Assembly (NCBI GenBank): GCA_030762895.1
Contig: CM061068.1
Span: 81,475,840-81,539,839, forward strand
Source: Sophora flavescens
Taxonomy: Eukaryota; Streptophyta; Magnoliopsida; Fabales; Fabaceae
Direction of reading: 5' to 3'
DNA length: 64,000 nucleotides
Shown: in pieces, positions 21,510-32,806 of the stretch
Layout: every line of letters starts with the position of its first letter
Position numbering within the stretch: position 1 is the stretch's first letter
Notes under the pieces: model-generated
The model's database searches: none
Told to the model about the DNA's origin: nothing
Seen by the model: only the letters and a program-made list of their open reading frames with translations
Program-made: the position numbers and the translations under genes

Positions 21510-22390
21510 TTAGTATTTTGAATTCATTGTGCTTTTCATTGTGGTGGTTTATTGGGTTTCCTGGATTATCTTCTCCTTGGTAGTTATACGTTATTAGTAC
21601 ACCTATCTTTGTGAAAAAAAAAAATCTCTCCATTTTTGTTTATTTCCAAAGTTTTGAAAAGAAAAAAAATTAACATTGACGATATTTCAAGTGAAATAAA
21701 CAATTCAAGGATTTGATAAAAAAAATATAAAATATTTTACTATGGTTCGAGAGAAAGTAAGAATATCTACTCTCAGAGGAAGTGTAAGTTGAATCAAGAG
21801 TAGACGGTAATAAATGTTTATTATTAGTCCTTCTATACATTTATTATCCTTAAACTTTATAATAGACATCTCCACCTTGTAAATAATGGGGAGGATCCCT
21901 ACCCATCTTTTGCACCGTGTAAATAATCTTGCATGTATATAGAATTTATGAAGCGAAAGAGCTGTTGAGGTTTGTAAATGGCAGAGCTAGCTAGTTTCAA
22001 GCGTTAGAATGCTTTATGAAGTTGAAAATGTTTTGTATTCTTCCACGAAACATACTACAATTTCATGGTAAATTATTAGTACGTATATGCGTAGGAATTA
22101 GAACGCGTTTTGGACTGTACCTTCTAATTTTTTGGGTAAGTAAATGGGAGTACGAATATGGTTAGAAAACAGAAAAAAAAAACTAGTTTAGCTAACATCT
22201 TTTTGGGTAATCTTTTATTTATATTAACTACTACCATGGTGACTTCTATGTACATGGGTTTGAGCACCTCAAGTGCTCTTATTTATTCAAACTTTCGTTT
22301 ATAAAAAAAAAAAAATGCAACCATATTAAATCAAAGTTCAATAATCAATACACCCTTCACACCCATGACCCATCACATACCCCTCTTTAG
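21510..22390. other. AT-rich intergenic DNA
   Basis: Nothing recognised. Confidence 0.4.
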
Positions 22391-22841
22391 TTACCTCCCT
22401 TGTTTAGGATTTTCAAGCATATTATTCAAATATCTAACATCACTTCCAGCCACCAATATATAATGAATCAAATGGTTTTCTTTTGTACGATTATGAAATG
22501 CACCCATGATCTGGATTCCTTCCTGATATTGCCATATATTAAGCGAATTTGTTTGAACCGATAAAATGAAAAAGAGGACAAAAATCACGGGAGACAAATG
22601 GAAAAGAAGAAAAGTGCTTTTACAAAATCTAATAACATTTCGTTAAGTTTTTTGAAGGGGAACTTTAAGCTCCCGCTGTCAACCCCCACAGCTAGCCAAT
22701 AATGGAAAACTTATCACCAACAATTCTAATTACTCAATTAGCTAACCAAAGTCAAACCACAAGCATTATACACAGTTGATGAGTTGAATGAATCCTACCC
22801 TATGATCAACAAATCATGAAACCTGCTGCATTATTATTATA

Positions 22842-23527
22842 CTATACATGCCATGCAGCTTCGTGCATGCTTTCCATTTGAAAGCAATTATTGTTAAACT
22901 GCCCAAATCCATGAGGCAAATAATTTATTGGTGGTTTGGAATTCATCAATTCTTGTGCCTGCAGCTGCATTGCAACATCTGGAGGAGGAACCCAATTGTG
23001 GTTCTGATTGGAGTCATTATGTCTGCTTTTTCTTTTCCTCTCTTTTTTCTTTGACGCATTTTTCTGGCGAAGAAAATATTTCTGAGCGTGGCTACCTACT
23101 TGAGCTCTGGTTCTTGATACCACACAATATCTTGCTATGCTTGTCCATTTTCCTTTGCCATATATTTCAATTCCAAGGAGAAATAACCTATATTTTCATA
23201 TATAAAGAAAAACATATATATCCAATTAGTGTAGTGTAATAGAAATCAATGAATGAATGCATTAACAATAAAAAACTTTCAAAGATATATATAATACTTA
23301 TGCTCCTCTTCCGTCCACGGCATCCTTTCCTTATTCGGAACGGGAGCCGGCGACGCTGGCGGCATGGCTGCACGGTGCACCTCCGCCACAGGCACTTCCA
23401 CATGGTCGGAAAAGTTGACCGGCGACTCGACGAGACCGAAGAGATCCCTTCTGGCTTGTTGGCGGGTTGAGTCACGCCGTGATCAGACTTGAGAATTGAG
23501 ATGCTGTCGTTGAGAATGATCAGACAT
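22842..23527 (-). pseudogene. SHAQKYF-type (R-R) MYB transcription factor, two exons, in-frame TGA at codon 15
   Basis: MYB-related DNA-binding factor of the DIVARICATA-like group. Exon 1 is 23298-23527 and exon 2 is 22842-23187, with a 110-bp GT..AG intron between them; the splice joins AA|G into one Lys codon. The joined reading contains PWTEEEHK, then LFLLGIEIYGKGKW, then SRTRAQVGSHAQKYFLRQ, a complete MYB repeat with all spaced Trp and the SHAQKYF signature. A basic KKKERKRKSRH stretch and a C-terminal tail follow, ending at the TAG at 22842. The N-terminus starts MSDHSQRQHLNSQV and then meets TGA (23483-23485), after which the same frame continues SRRDSTRQQARRDLFGLV... without interruption. 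A TATAAATA box lies ~100 bp upstream. Either a single nonsense mutation (or base error) kills the gene, or translation restarts at a later Met (MPPASPAPVPNKER) and still includes the MYB repeat. Confidence 0.85.
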
Positions 23528-23627
23528 GCTTCTTCTTCTTCTTTAATTTCTTCTGGTTTTGTTGAAAGTCTTTACTCTATAGAGGTTCTGGTTTGCTCTC
23601 ACAGATTCTTGAATCAGAGATTCTTTT

Positions 23628-23635
23628 TATTTATA
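23628..23635 (-). promoter_or_regulatory. TATA box of the MYB gene
   Basis: TATAAATA on the minus strand, 101 bp before the ATG. The ATG is preceded by a GAAGAAGAAGAAGC purine-rich leader, usual for plant 5' UTRs. Confidence 0.6.
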
Positions 23636-23639
23636 AAAT

Positions 23640-24300
23640 GAGGAATATGTAGATAAAATGAGGCTATTATTCCCCTTATAAAATGTAGATTCTACCAAGT
23701 TAGTTGGAAGCAAGTTACAAAGACATAGACACAGCCCTCTAACTAGAGTTCGTTAAAACTGAAAGAAATTAAATCAGTTTTCTTCTAGTTCTTTTTTTAA
23801 ATAAAAAAAAAATGTTATTTGATCTGAATATCAATGTGTACAGTTTTAATTATTTATTTTTATTTTTATTTTTTATTTTTTGTGTTCTTTTGGTCATTTC
23901 TTATAGGGTAATGGGTGAAAGATTAATTAGTCTCTTTGATGGAACTGAAGGCCTGTTTGTATCATCCTGTTTTTCCTATGCTTTATGTAGTAGTAAATAT
24001 ATATTTAAATGTGTTTATTTTAGATTAAACTCAGAGGATGATTTTAATTAAACTAAAACCATTTTCTTGTGTTGTTATATCACATGAAGTCAAAGTAAAA
24101 TTTTCGGTTGAAAATTCAGACGGAAGCCGATCTACATTTTCATTGCCGGTACAAGTTTACTGTGCAGAAAACCTAATTTTGACCCATGAATGAAACAGTT
24201 AGTATTTTTATTATGTTTCCTTCAACTTTGGTTATTTTGAAAAATTTCGTTCAAAAATAAAATAAAATATTTTATTCGAACGAAAACGTCGGAAGAATTA
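23640..24300. other. Upstream region of the MYB gene, AT-rich
   Basis: No gene recognised. The frame at 23812-24051 is composed of AT-rich low-complexity codons. Confidence 0.35.
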
Positions 24301-24379
24301 CGATCAGAAATGCAACTGGGTACGAAATGGAGCAGATTAGGGAGCATAAAAAAAGTGAGAAGACATGATGGAAGAGGCT

Positions 24380-25917
24380 ATGACACACTCCAAAAGTGCA
24401 ATCATCACACTCTTCAAATTATAATACTATTTTAATACAAAAGTTATTTCTCTCTCTTCTTCATCCAATCAAGCATTAAATCACCAAGCTTGCTCAACAA
24501 GCCCTCCCTCTCTTCTCCCTTGGAGCCGTGGACTTCTCCCCCCTCTCTATATACATCCCTCTCATTTTCACTTCATCATCTTCCTTCTTCAAACTCTATT
24601 AAACCTTCATCTTCTTTCTTTCTTTTAAAAGTTCAAGCTCTTAAAGCTTTAGTTTTTATTCATCTTTTCTACTTGAGTTCTTCATTAAAGTTTTTCCTTA
24701 CACTAAGGGTAATGCTCTCATATGAATCTTTTTGCAAATTTCATCTTTTATTTCTTAGTTTACTTTATGTGTTCTTTATATGCTTTAAACTTCTAAAATG
24801 GTAGAAAACTCCTTTTGAGTTGAAACCACTTTCTATAGTCTTGTATTAACTTATATTTTCACATACTAAGAGGTTGTGTAAAACAAAAATCTCTACCTAT
24901 CTCTTCCAATGAAGGCCGAATGCTTGCATTTGTGATCTAGGAAGTTTTTGTTTCAACTTTTGGAATATGATCATGTGTTTGAGTTTCTAACTATCCATTG
25001 ATCTTAAATCTATAAATCTTGGAAGTTTTGATAGCTTGTTCCTATGCCTAGGATACTATGTTTCAACTTTCCAAGTATGATCATGGATTTAGAACTCTTA
25101 ATACCTTATGATTCTAAACCTAAGAGTTATTGTTAAACAAAGAATATTTTCCTCATCATCCTATGATGGCCGAAACTTAGAGTTTAGGTGCTAGGATGTT
25201 TGAGTTTTTATTTTTCCAAAATGTTCATGGACTTGAGCTTCATAAGATATATGGATGCTAAGTCTAAGAGATTGGAAAGTTTAAGGATTTCTAACTTGTT
25301 TATTATATGTTATTAAAACTAGGATGTATTACTTTCATTTTTTCCAAGATGATCATGGACTTGAGCTCCATAAGATATTTGGATGCTAAGTCTAAGAGAT
25401 TGGAATGTTTAAGTTTCCATTGTTTCCCCAAAATGATCATGGACTTGAGCTCCATAAGATATTTGGATGCTTAGTCTAAGAGATTGGAAAGTTTAAAGAT
25501 TTCTAGCCTATAAATCCTATGAAGGCTGAACCTAGAAGGTTATGGACCTAGGATACTTTGTTCTTATTTTTCCAAAATGATCATGGTTTTGAGCTCCTTA
25601 ATACATATGGATGCTAAACCTAAGAGATTGGAAAGTTTAGTGAATGCTAGGCTAGTTTACTAGCCTTGGCCAAATACCCTAAGTTTATAACTTAGTGAGA
25701 TTTTAATTCAACTTTGTTAAATGACCATCGTTTGTGAACTCCTAACACTTAAGGATCATAAATCCTTGAGTTGTATAATTTTCGGGAAACTCTAACCCTA
25801 AGAACTAGTCTTGGCCGAACCTATACCTTGCGGTTTAGTGTTCTTATTTGATTTTAACTTGTGATTTTGTGTTCATAACTTAGACTTCCATCGCGGAGGA
25901 AACAAGGACGTTCGTGC
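24380..25917 (+). mobile_element. LTR-like segment with repeated phrases, possibly chromovirus
   Basis: The left part looks like a promoter and leader (CTCTATATACATCCC at about 24545 and a TC-rich stretch). From 24900 to 25700 a phrase ATGATCATGGACTTGAGCTCCATAAGATATTTGGATGCTAAGTCTAAGAGATTGGAAAG-like recurs at least four times (25215, 25345, 25430, 25573), with weaker copies at 24965 and 25075. GGCCGAA motifs occur between units (24915, 25170, 25813). The end (CGGAGGAAACAAGGACGTTCGTG) resembles the 3' part of Tekay-type LTRs. No coding capacity and no second LTR in view; CACTA copy 2 begins at 25918 inside or beside it. The family call is tentative. Confidence 0.35.
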
Positions 25918-26482
25918 ACTAGTGCAATAAGTGCTTTTTACGTCAGTTAAAATTGATTTTATACGTCAGAATATTTTCTGACGTTAATACAGCTGACGTT
26001 AATAGTTAATATTTTAACGTCAGTTGTTTAAACAACTGACTTTAAATATAAAACTATTAACGTCAGTTCTTTAACACAGCTGACGTTAATAGTCTACTGT
26101 ATATTTTATAAAATACTATTAACGTCAGTTGTTTGATACAACTGACGTTGATATATATATATATATATATATATAAATTCAGTTTTAAAATATCACTCCC
26201 CTCAGCTATCCCTGCATTCAGTAAATATCCCAGTAACACAGAATATCACACACATTACAGAATTGCAAACACTACCCTTAAATTTCAATATTAACAAAAA
26301 GAAAAGAAATATACAAAGGAACAATGGGGGGACTTAAAACCAAAACCCATGTATAGGAAAAACATAACTATCTACAAGTATATATATATAAATTTTAGTC
26401 TCTAATGTCTAAAAACAAAACTACCAATCTAAGTATATATATATACATGTTATTAATTAGTTTCTAAAGTCTAACAAAAAAA

Positions 26483-29413
26483 CTATTCATCTAAGTATTG
26501 CGGAGGTATCTTGTCAATTCCTTTTTCAGCCGCATACTTGAAGAAGAATTCTTCTAAGCGCATCCTCAAGTCTTTAAACTCATCTTTTTGAAGAGGCGAT
26601 TGGTCGTTAAATGCCTACACACGTTCAAATAATAACAATAACATTAACGCAAGTCATCACCAAAACTATAATATATAATTTAACAAGTTGTTTAAATATT
26701 ACCTTCTTCCATCCATTCGTAATAGATGCGGAGACTATGTTCAGCATATGAAGCATCACATAATAGCCGCACGACCACCCGTCAGGTTGAAATCGAGACT
26801 ACAAACAAAATTAATTTCAATGTCAGTTAAATATACATATAAATTAGTAATTATAATATTAATTATTTGATAAATAAACTACCAAACCTTGAGGATGATC
26901 CAGTCAGGATTTCCTTTAGCCCTAGATGTCCTACTTCTCCCGTTGGCGCAACTTATGCTACTCGCCTTCAGCGCGCTATCATAAACAAATAATCATGTCA
27001 ATTAACAAATTCATATATCATGTGTGTAATAAACTAAAAACAAATGATATTAAAACTTAAATTAAATTTAAGATTAGTTACTTACGTATTTACTGCTTCC
27101 ACCACCTCCTGTGGCGGGTTTTGGTGGAGAGAGCACAAGAATATGACAGTATGCCTAGACGGGTGAAGTACGAACAACTGCCAATGGTTATTCATACAGT
27201 AGGGAGCCAGATATAATTCTTTCAGATTGTCTCCCATCAAGTTCCCTATGTATTTACTAAATGCATCGGCAGCAAAGAATTGGGGCACAAGGATTGACGG
27301 ATCTAAGAAGCCGTAAACTGATGCAACGCCCTTATCAAGCAGAAGACGGTGGAGATACCTAAGATATGAAAAGGTGTGGATGTTAATTATATAATATATA
27401 TATATATATATATTGAAATTAAAATAAATTATTAAATGGAAAATACCAAAAATAAATAAGTTATAAAATTAAAATTAACTTACGTGCACCAGAGACTCAA
27501 AACCGTGCTGGCCATCCAGACGTTATCTCTGCAGGCGTGCCCGAGATCTTCACCACAGAAGGAAAATATCCTCTGTTGATTTGGGCGTGCCATCCATCCA
27601 TCGTGCTCCAATGGACATTCAAAAATCTCAAACGCATAATCCTCACCAAGTGAGAACAAACGAGTGACAGGTGACAGCGACACCGAAGTCGACTTGGCCT
27701 TCAATTTAGGAAAAATAAAATAGATAAGTTGTTGATAATTAAAAAAAACACAAGTAATTATTTGACTAATTTGGACTTTAATAATGAATACATACCTTTG
27801 TTAACATTTCGAGCTCACGTCGTTTGAAGTCCAACTCAAGCTCATGGCGTTGGACTTCCAACTCTCGCTCTCTAGCTGCCAACTCATCGTCCTCCACATG
27901 TGCCCTACTATAACTCTTTTTTGTGCTCACATGTGAAGGGTTGGCATGCCCTGCGGTGTCCTGGGATGAACCGACGGAGGAAAGCTCTCTAGCAAGCACC
28001 TGCTTGAATTCTGGGTTGGATAGTAAGCTTTGCATCAGATGCATTGTAATAGCAGGGTTGGAGATGAGCTGCTGAGTCATGTCATCCAACATTGATGCTT
28101 CATCGACCACCCGCTTTCGTACCACCCGCTTTCGTGAAGCAGACTTGCCATAATATTCTTTGATGGTCACATTCCCGGAACACCGATAACCCGACCAGGA
28201 TGGTCTTTCTTTCCTAGAGCAGTCATCAAGACGTCTCGCCGCCCGTCGAAGGGACGAATGAGCCTCTTTGGGAGGATTGTGCTTTAAGATCCATCTACAA
28301 TGAAAAAATGAAAAAACGTGCAAGTGAAAAGTGTTAAAAATATCTATACAAATATCAATTGAAATGAAGTTAATTATTTACTTACAATCTTATCTGCTAC
28401 TTCGTGAGTGGCATCAACTTTAAAAGATCCCGTCTTTGTCATGCGGTCGGCTAACCAGACATCCTCGCGGTCGATGTCCGACAGAGGACTTAATGGTGTG
28501 CCCTCAGGCACCTCTCCTCTTTCTATCCTAGCAGAGTGCTCTTCCTGCTTCACCCTCAGCCTATCCGCCATCATCTCCTCGATCCGAGTCTCGTACCCAC
28601 CCTGAGACATGGTGTGGAGGTGGATGTTCTTCGCCTGATTCTACTGACCCTTCTCCACCTTAGCCTATTCAAATAAAAACACATAATTAAATACAGTTAA
28701 ATGATCTATAAGAAGCATACAAATTAACTTAATCAACCAACCTGAAATTCTCCATCCTGTCAACTCCTAGCAAACATATCCCAAGTATCCTGATCAATCC
28801 AGGGATAATCCGAGAACATTTTATCAAGCCGCTTCTTCCCAGATACATAGTACCTGGTAAGATCATGCTTGAACCCATTCCAACGCTTTGATGCCATTTT
28901 CATACATTTGTTACGATGATCCTCGTCATTCGGCACAGTCCAAGCTACCTACACATTAAATACATAACAACTGGATGGATTATAACTCGGATAATTATAT
29001 AATAATGTAAATCAAAAGAATGTAAAGGTAAAATACCGCGATAGCCTCCCAAATCTGATCCTTAACGCCTCGGGAACGTCATTCCAAGTGGTTGTAGTTG
29101 ATGCTAATGTGCTGCTTTCCTTGTAGAAACACCCACTTTTAAATTCTTTAGCTCGGGGTCCATGGGGATTTAGATTAGCATTGAAGGACACCTCAAGCTT
29201 CGTCCCGCTTTGCCCGGCCTTCTCTAGTTTCTTCAAAGTCGTGGCTCCTCTACCCCGTTTCCTATGAGCCTGTGATATCTGTATGGACAAAAAAATGATA
29301 AAATAGAGGGTTGTAACATTATAAACTTACATTAAAAAGAAGGACTAAAGATAGTATATAACATGTAAACTTATAGTGTCCTCCCGTGCATGTGGGCCAT
29401 CCGACTGATCCAT
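26483..29413 (-). pseudogene. TNPA/Ulp1-type gene of CACTA copy 2
   Basis: Same exon pattern as the gene at 1993-4973: start ATG at 29413 (MDQSDSPHARED), PF03004-like middle, Ulp1-like protease exons and stop TAG at 26483-26485. The histidine block (NNHWQLFVLHPSRHTVIF) lies at about 27140-27210, the cysteine block (GWSCGYYVMLHML) at about 26730-26790, and the last exon ends IPPQYLDE. Exon 1 has lost its last ~36 bases including the splice donor: CTTAC plus CTAGAATCAGGC... of copy 1 is replaced by CTTATAGTGTCC. A short duplication CACCCGCTTTCGT..CACCCGCTTTCGT (about 28108-28133) shifts or lengthens the middle exon. These point to a non-functional gene. Confidence 0.55.
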
Positions 29414-29517
29414 ATGTATGCCTGTTCAGAAACAATATATATTTATTAACATAGGTTATAACTAAAAATAAATACAGAAGTATAAATAAAAATAAATGTA
29501 TACTAAGTTTAAACTAC

Positions 29518-29751
29518 CTATATCAACATCCCTTCATGATGATCATCACGAGTGGCATGTACATCGTCCACCTGTGTCTCCTCGATTATAGTAGGCATGT
29601 TTGTTGAAAAAGAAGGACTCTCAGGAATATCAAGATTTGAATCTTGATTTTCATCACTACCATTATACATGCTTTTTCCTTGGAGAACCACGGACAACCT
29701 TTTGTTAGAAGGATCAGTGATGTAGAACACTTGTTTTGCTTTGGAAGCCAT
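29518..29751 (-). pseudogene. 3' end of CACTA tnp2-type transposase
   Basis: The frame MASKAKQVFYITDPSNKRLSV...VLQGK matches the C-terminal part of plant CACTA transposases (the ASQAxQVFYxxDPxNKRWxVV block), followed by an acidic tail ending EGMLI and a stop at 29518. It lies upstream of the TNPA/Ulp1 gene on the same strand, the order usual in En/Spm elements. Everything N-terminal, including the catalytic core, is cut off by the LTR at 29772. Confidence 0.65.
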
Positions 29752-29771
29752 TATGAAAGACTCATTTATAT

Positions 29772-31640
29772 TGTCGCAACCAGAAATTACGGCAGGGACG
29801 ACGATAAAAAGAGATTTTAAGGAAAAGGAGAGTCGCCACCAATTTTATTTAACTTAGGAAAAATTGGAAAACCCTAGAAAAAAAACGGTCTTTGAAACCA
29901 AGCCGAGTTCGGGAGTCGGTTGCGAGTAGGGAAGGTGTTAAGCACCTTACATCGCCCATCCTACAAATGACACATTGAATTAATCGTGCAAAATTAAATT
30001 ATTTATTTGTTTACCCCAAAAATATTTGCAAGGAAGGATTTGTTTATTTATTAATATTTATTTTTATGTTTCTTTATTGTTTTTTATTTATTTATTTTAT
30101 TAAAAAAAAGATATATTATTGATAAATCCTAAATGAGGTTGAACACGGCACGTAAGTCCATAGGGCAACCTTAAAGCTAGGGGATTGAGCATGACAATTG
30201 TCATAGAGAAATCCAAATACATTAAATGAATTACTAATTAATTATCCACATTAAATAAATTAAACAAAAAAAAAAGAACAAAAATAAAGGAAAAATTAAT
30301 TTTGGCTCGACGAGATGATTGATCCCGCTCCTACGTATTCCCTGCTTCGATGGGGAAACTCAAAGCCACGTAGTTCTTGTAGAAAATATTTTGATTGTTG
30401 GTTTTTTTTTTTTTTTATGAATTTTTTTTATTTTTTTTATTTTTTTTAAAAAAAAGGGTTTTTCTTTTTATCGAAAACTCCTAAACGAGATAGAACATGG
30501 CAGATGCGTCCACTGAGCTATCTCATATCTAAGGAATTGAGTGTGAAAACTCTCACAAAGCAATCCCAAAATTGTTTTTTTTTAATGTTTCTCTTTTTTT
30601 TTACTTCATTCTATTTTGTTTATTTCAACAAGAAGATCAAATCTAGTTTCATACACTTTTGATTAGCCCAGTTCTTTTTTTTTTTAAAAAAATCATGTTA
30701 AACCCACCTAGTTTGGGCTCAAGTCCAATAACTAATCCAAAATAATTATCCATAAATAAATAAAAAGAGATAATAAAACAAAAATAAGGAAAACAAAAGC
30801 TACTAAAACCCTATCAGGACAGACATAAAAAATAAGACATTGCAAAGTCCTCTTCTACCTCCCTTCTACCTGCGTGCGGGAGAACAGAGAAAGGGATAGT
30901 GACGCGGCGGCTTGGATCGGGAGCCTTGAATGGAGGCCGGCGCGGTGGAGCAGGCGTGGTGGCAAGCGCTGCTGTTCCTTGGAGCTGTACAAGGAGGAGC
31001 CTTGGCACGACGACTCCGACGCTAGTTGAAGCGGTGAGAAGAGAGGAGCGAGTGAGAAAGCTTCCCTCCTCTGAAACGTCAAGGTGGGTGAGTGAAAAAT
31101 CAAACGACGAGGCGACCTCCTCCAGTGACCGCGACACGCGATCAGTGCGGTGGGACGATGGTTCTGTTTCACGGGTTGACTGCTCTGGGACGATGGCGGC
31201 TTGGGGTTGGCAGTGGTTCTGGTCGGTTGGGGGTTGGCTGGTGATGGTGGTGGTTGTTGTTGCCTCTGAAAAAATTTTTTCTCTGTGTAAAGGGTTCTTC
31301 TCTCTACCCTCCAATCTGTTGCCGTGTGGGTATCTCTTCTCCCTTTTTTGATGTTCCCCTGTTGTGATTTTATAAGCTAAATTGTTATGGTTTTGATCCT
31401 AAAAGTATGCTAGAGATTAAAGATTTTATCTCAGATTTAAAATGGAGCCAAAATTGCCAAATCATATCTGCCAAAACTAAGAGATTTGCCCATAAATTCA
31501 AATTCAAAATGAATAGGTTGCTGGGTTTGTTGGAAAGGGATGAAATGGAGTTTTTATTTTCTTTTCAGATTTTTATTTTATTATTTTTTTGATTTTTTTT
31601 AGTGAAGACTAAGAGACCTGGTCAAAATGGGGTGTTCACA
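29772..31640 (-). repeat. 3' LTR of the minus-strand Ogre element
   Basis: Begins TGTCGCAACC at 29772 and ends GGTGTTCACA at 31640 (as read on the plus strand), the reverse complement of the TGTGAACACC...GGTTACAACA termini of the LTR at 54744-56890. It contains a GC-rich island (30850-31330) whose overlapping frames on both strands are not genes. The polypurine tract adjoins it at 31641 (GGGGCAAC on the minus strand). The LTR differs in length from the plus-strand LTR (1869 against 2147 bp). Confidence 0.85.
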
Positions 31641-31767
31641 GTTGCCCCTCTTTACTTGTTCATTACTAGAATACATGAAGAAAGAACGATTTTTCCATGT
31701 GGTAATAGTAAGGAACTAGTAAAGAAAATGAACTCACATTTTGGCCGGGATGGGAAATAGGCTGGAG

Positions 31768-32806
31768 AAAATTAAGCCTTAGAGCTTGGAAAATAAAAGT
31801 GACAGTGGGCCTCAAATCCCAAGTATAAAATTAGCAGTGAGCCTGAGAGCTCGAAAAATTAATTTGCAGCAGGCCTCAGATCCCAAAAATAAATTTGCAG
31901 TAAGCCTCGGAGTTCGAAAAAATAAAATTGCAGTGGACCTCAGATCCCAAAAATAAATTTACAGTGAGCCTCAGAGCTTGAAAAAATAAAATTGCAGTGG
32001 GCCTCAGACCCCAAAAATAAATTAGTAGTGAACCTCGGAGCTCGAAAGATAAAATGCAGTGGGCCTCAGTTCCCAAAAATAAATTTACAGTGAGCCTCGG
32101 AGCTCCAAAAATAAATTGCGGTGGGCCTCAGATCCCAAAAATAAATTTGCAGTAAGCCTCAGAGCTCGAAAAAATAAAATTGCAGTGGGCCTCAAATCCC
32201 AAAAATAAAATGCAGCGAGCCTCAGAGCTCGAAAAATAAATTGCAGTGGGCCTCAGATCCCAAAAATAAATTTGCGGTGAGCCTCAGAGCTCGAAAAATA
32301 AAATTGCAGTGGGCCTCAGATCCCAAACATAAATTTGCAAAGGAGCCTCGTAGCTCTAAAAATAAAATTGCAAAGGGCCTCGGATCCCAAAAATACAATG
32401 CAATGAGCCTCGAGCTCGAAAATAAATTGCGGCTGCCCAAAAATATTTCGGTGAGCCTCAGAGCTCGAAAAATAAAATTGCAAAGGGCCTCGGATCCCAA
32501 AAATAAAATGCAGAGAGCCTCGTGAGCTCAAAAATAAATTGCAGTGAGCCTCGCATCCCAAAAATAAAGTGCAGTGAGCCTCGAGTCGAAAAATAAATTG
32601 CAGTGGGCCTCGATCCCAAAAATAAAGGCAGTGAGCCTCAGGGCTCGGAAAATAAATTGGGCCTCAGATCCCAAAATAAAGTGCAGTGAGCCTCAGAGCT
32701 CGAAAAATAAATTGCAGTGGGCCTCAGATCCCAAAAATAAAGTGCAGTGAGCCTCTGAGCTCGAAAAATAAATTGCAGTGGGCCTCAGATCCCGGAAATA
32801 AATGAT
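31768..32806 (-). repeat. 3' UTR tandem repeat of the minus-strand Ogre element
   Basis: An array of two alternating half-units of about 30 bp: CAGTGGGCCTCAGATCCCAAAAATAAA and CAGTGAGCCTCAGAGCTCGAAAAATAAA (shown on the plus strand). The GAGCTC/GATCC centres alternate regularly over more than 1 kb, with many small length changes. It is the homologue of the array at 53851-54612, so the array belongs to the element. Frames crossing it in several phases merely repeat LRAR/GSEAHC-type peptides. Confidence 0.85.

Larger units (their letters stand above)
25918..29771 (-). mobile_element. CACTA (En/Spm-like) transposon, copy 2, truncated at the right
   Basis: Starts CACTAGTGCAATAAGTGC and shares nearly the whole of 1319-5040 with copy 1 at high identity (by eye), including the left subterminal repeats (25940-26150, fewer than in copy 1) and the whole TNPA/Ulp1 gene. 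Unlike copy 1 it still has the end of a tnp2-type transposase gene (29518-29751). It stops abruptly at 29771, where an Ogre LTR begins. The missing right half is not seen anywhere else in the window. Confidence 0.8.

Noticed and set aside
22391..22597. 68-codon minus-strand frame with a signal-peptide-like start (MSPVIFVLFFILS)
   Set aside because: No known peptide motif, no promoter or second copy; AT-rich DNA often gives such hydrophobic starts. Left out for lack of support.
30814..31351. Overlapping open frames of 105-166 codons on both strands
   Set aside because: They lie in the GC-rich island of an Ogre LTR, overlap one another on opposite strands, and are not conserved as frames in the other LTR copies.
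31768..32806. Tandem array considered as a centromeric satellite
   Set aside because: It lies at the same place in both Ogre copies, between integrase and the 3' LTR, so it belongs to the element.
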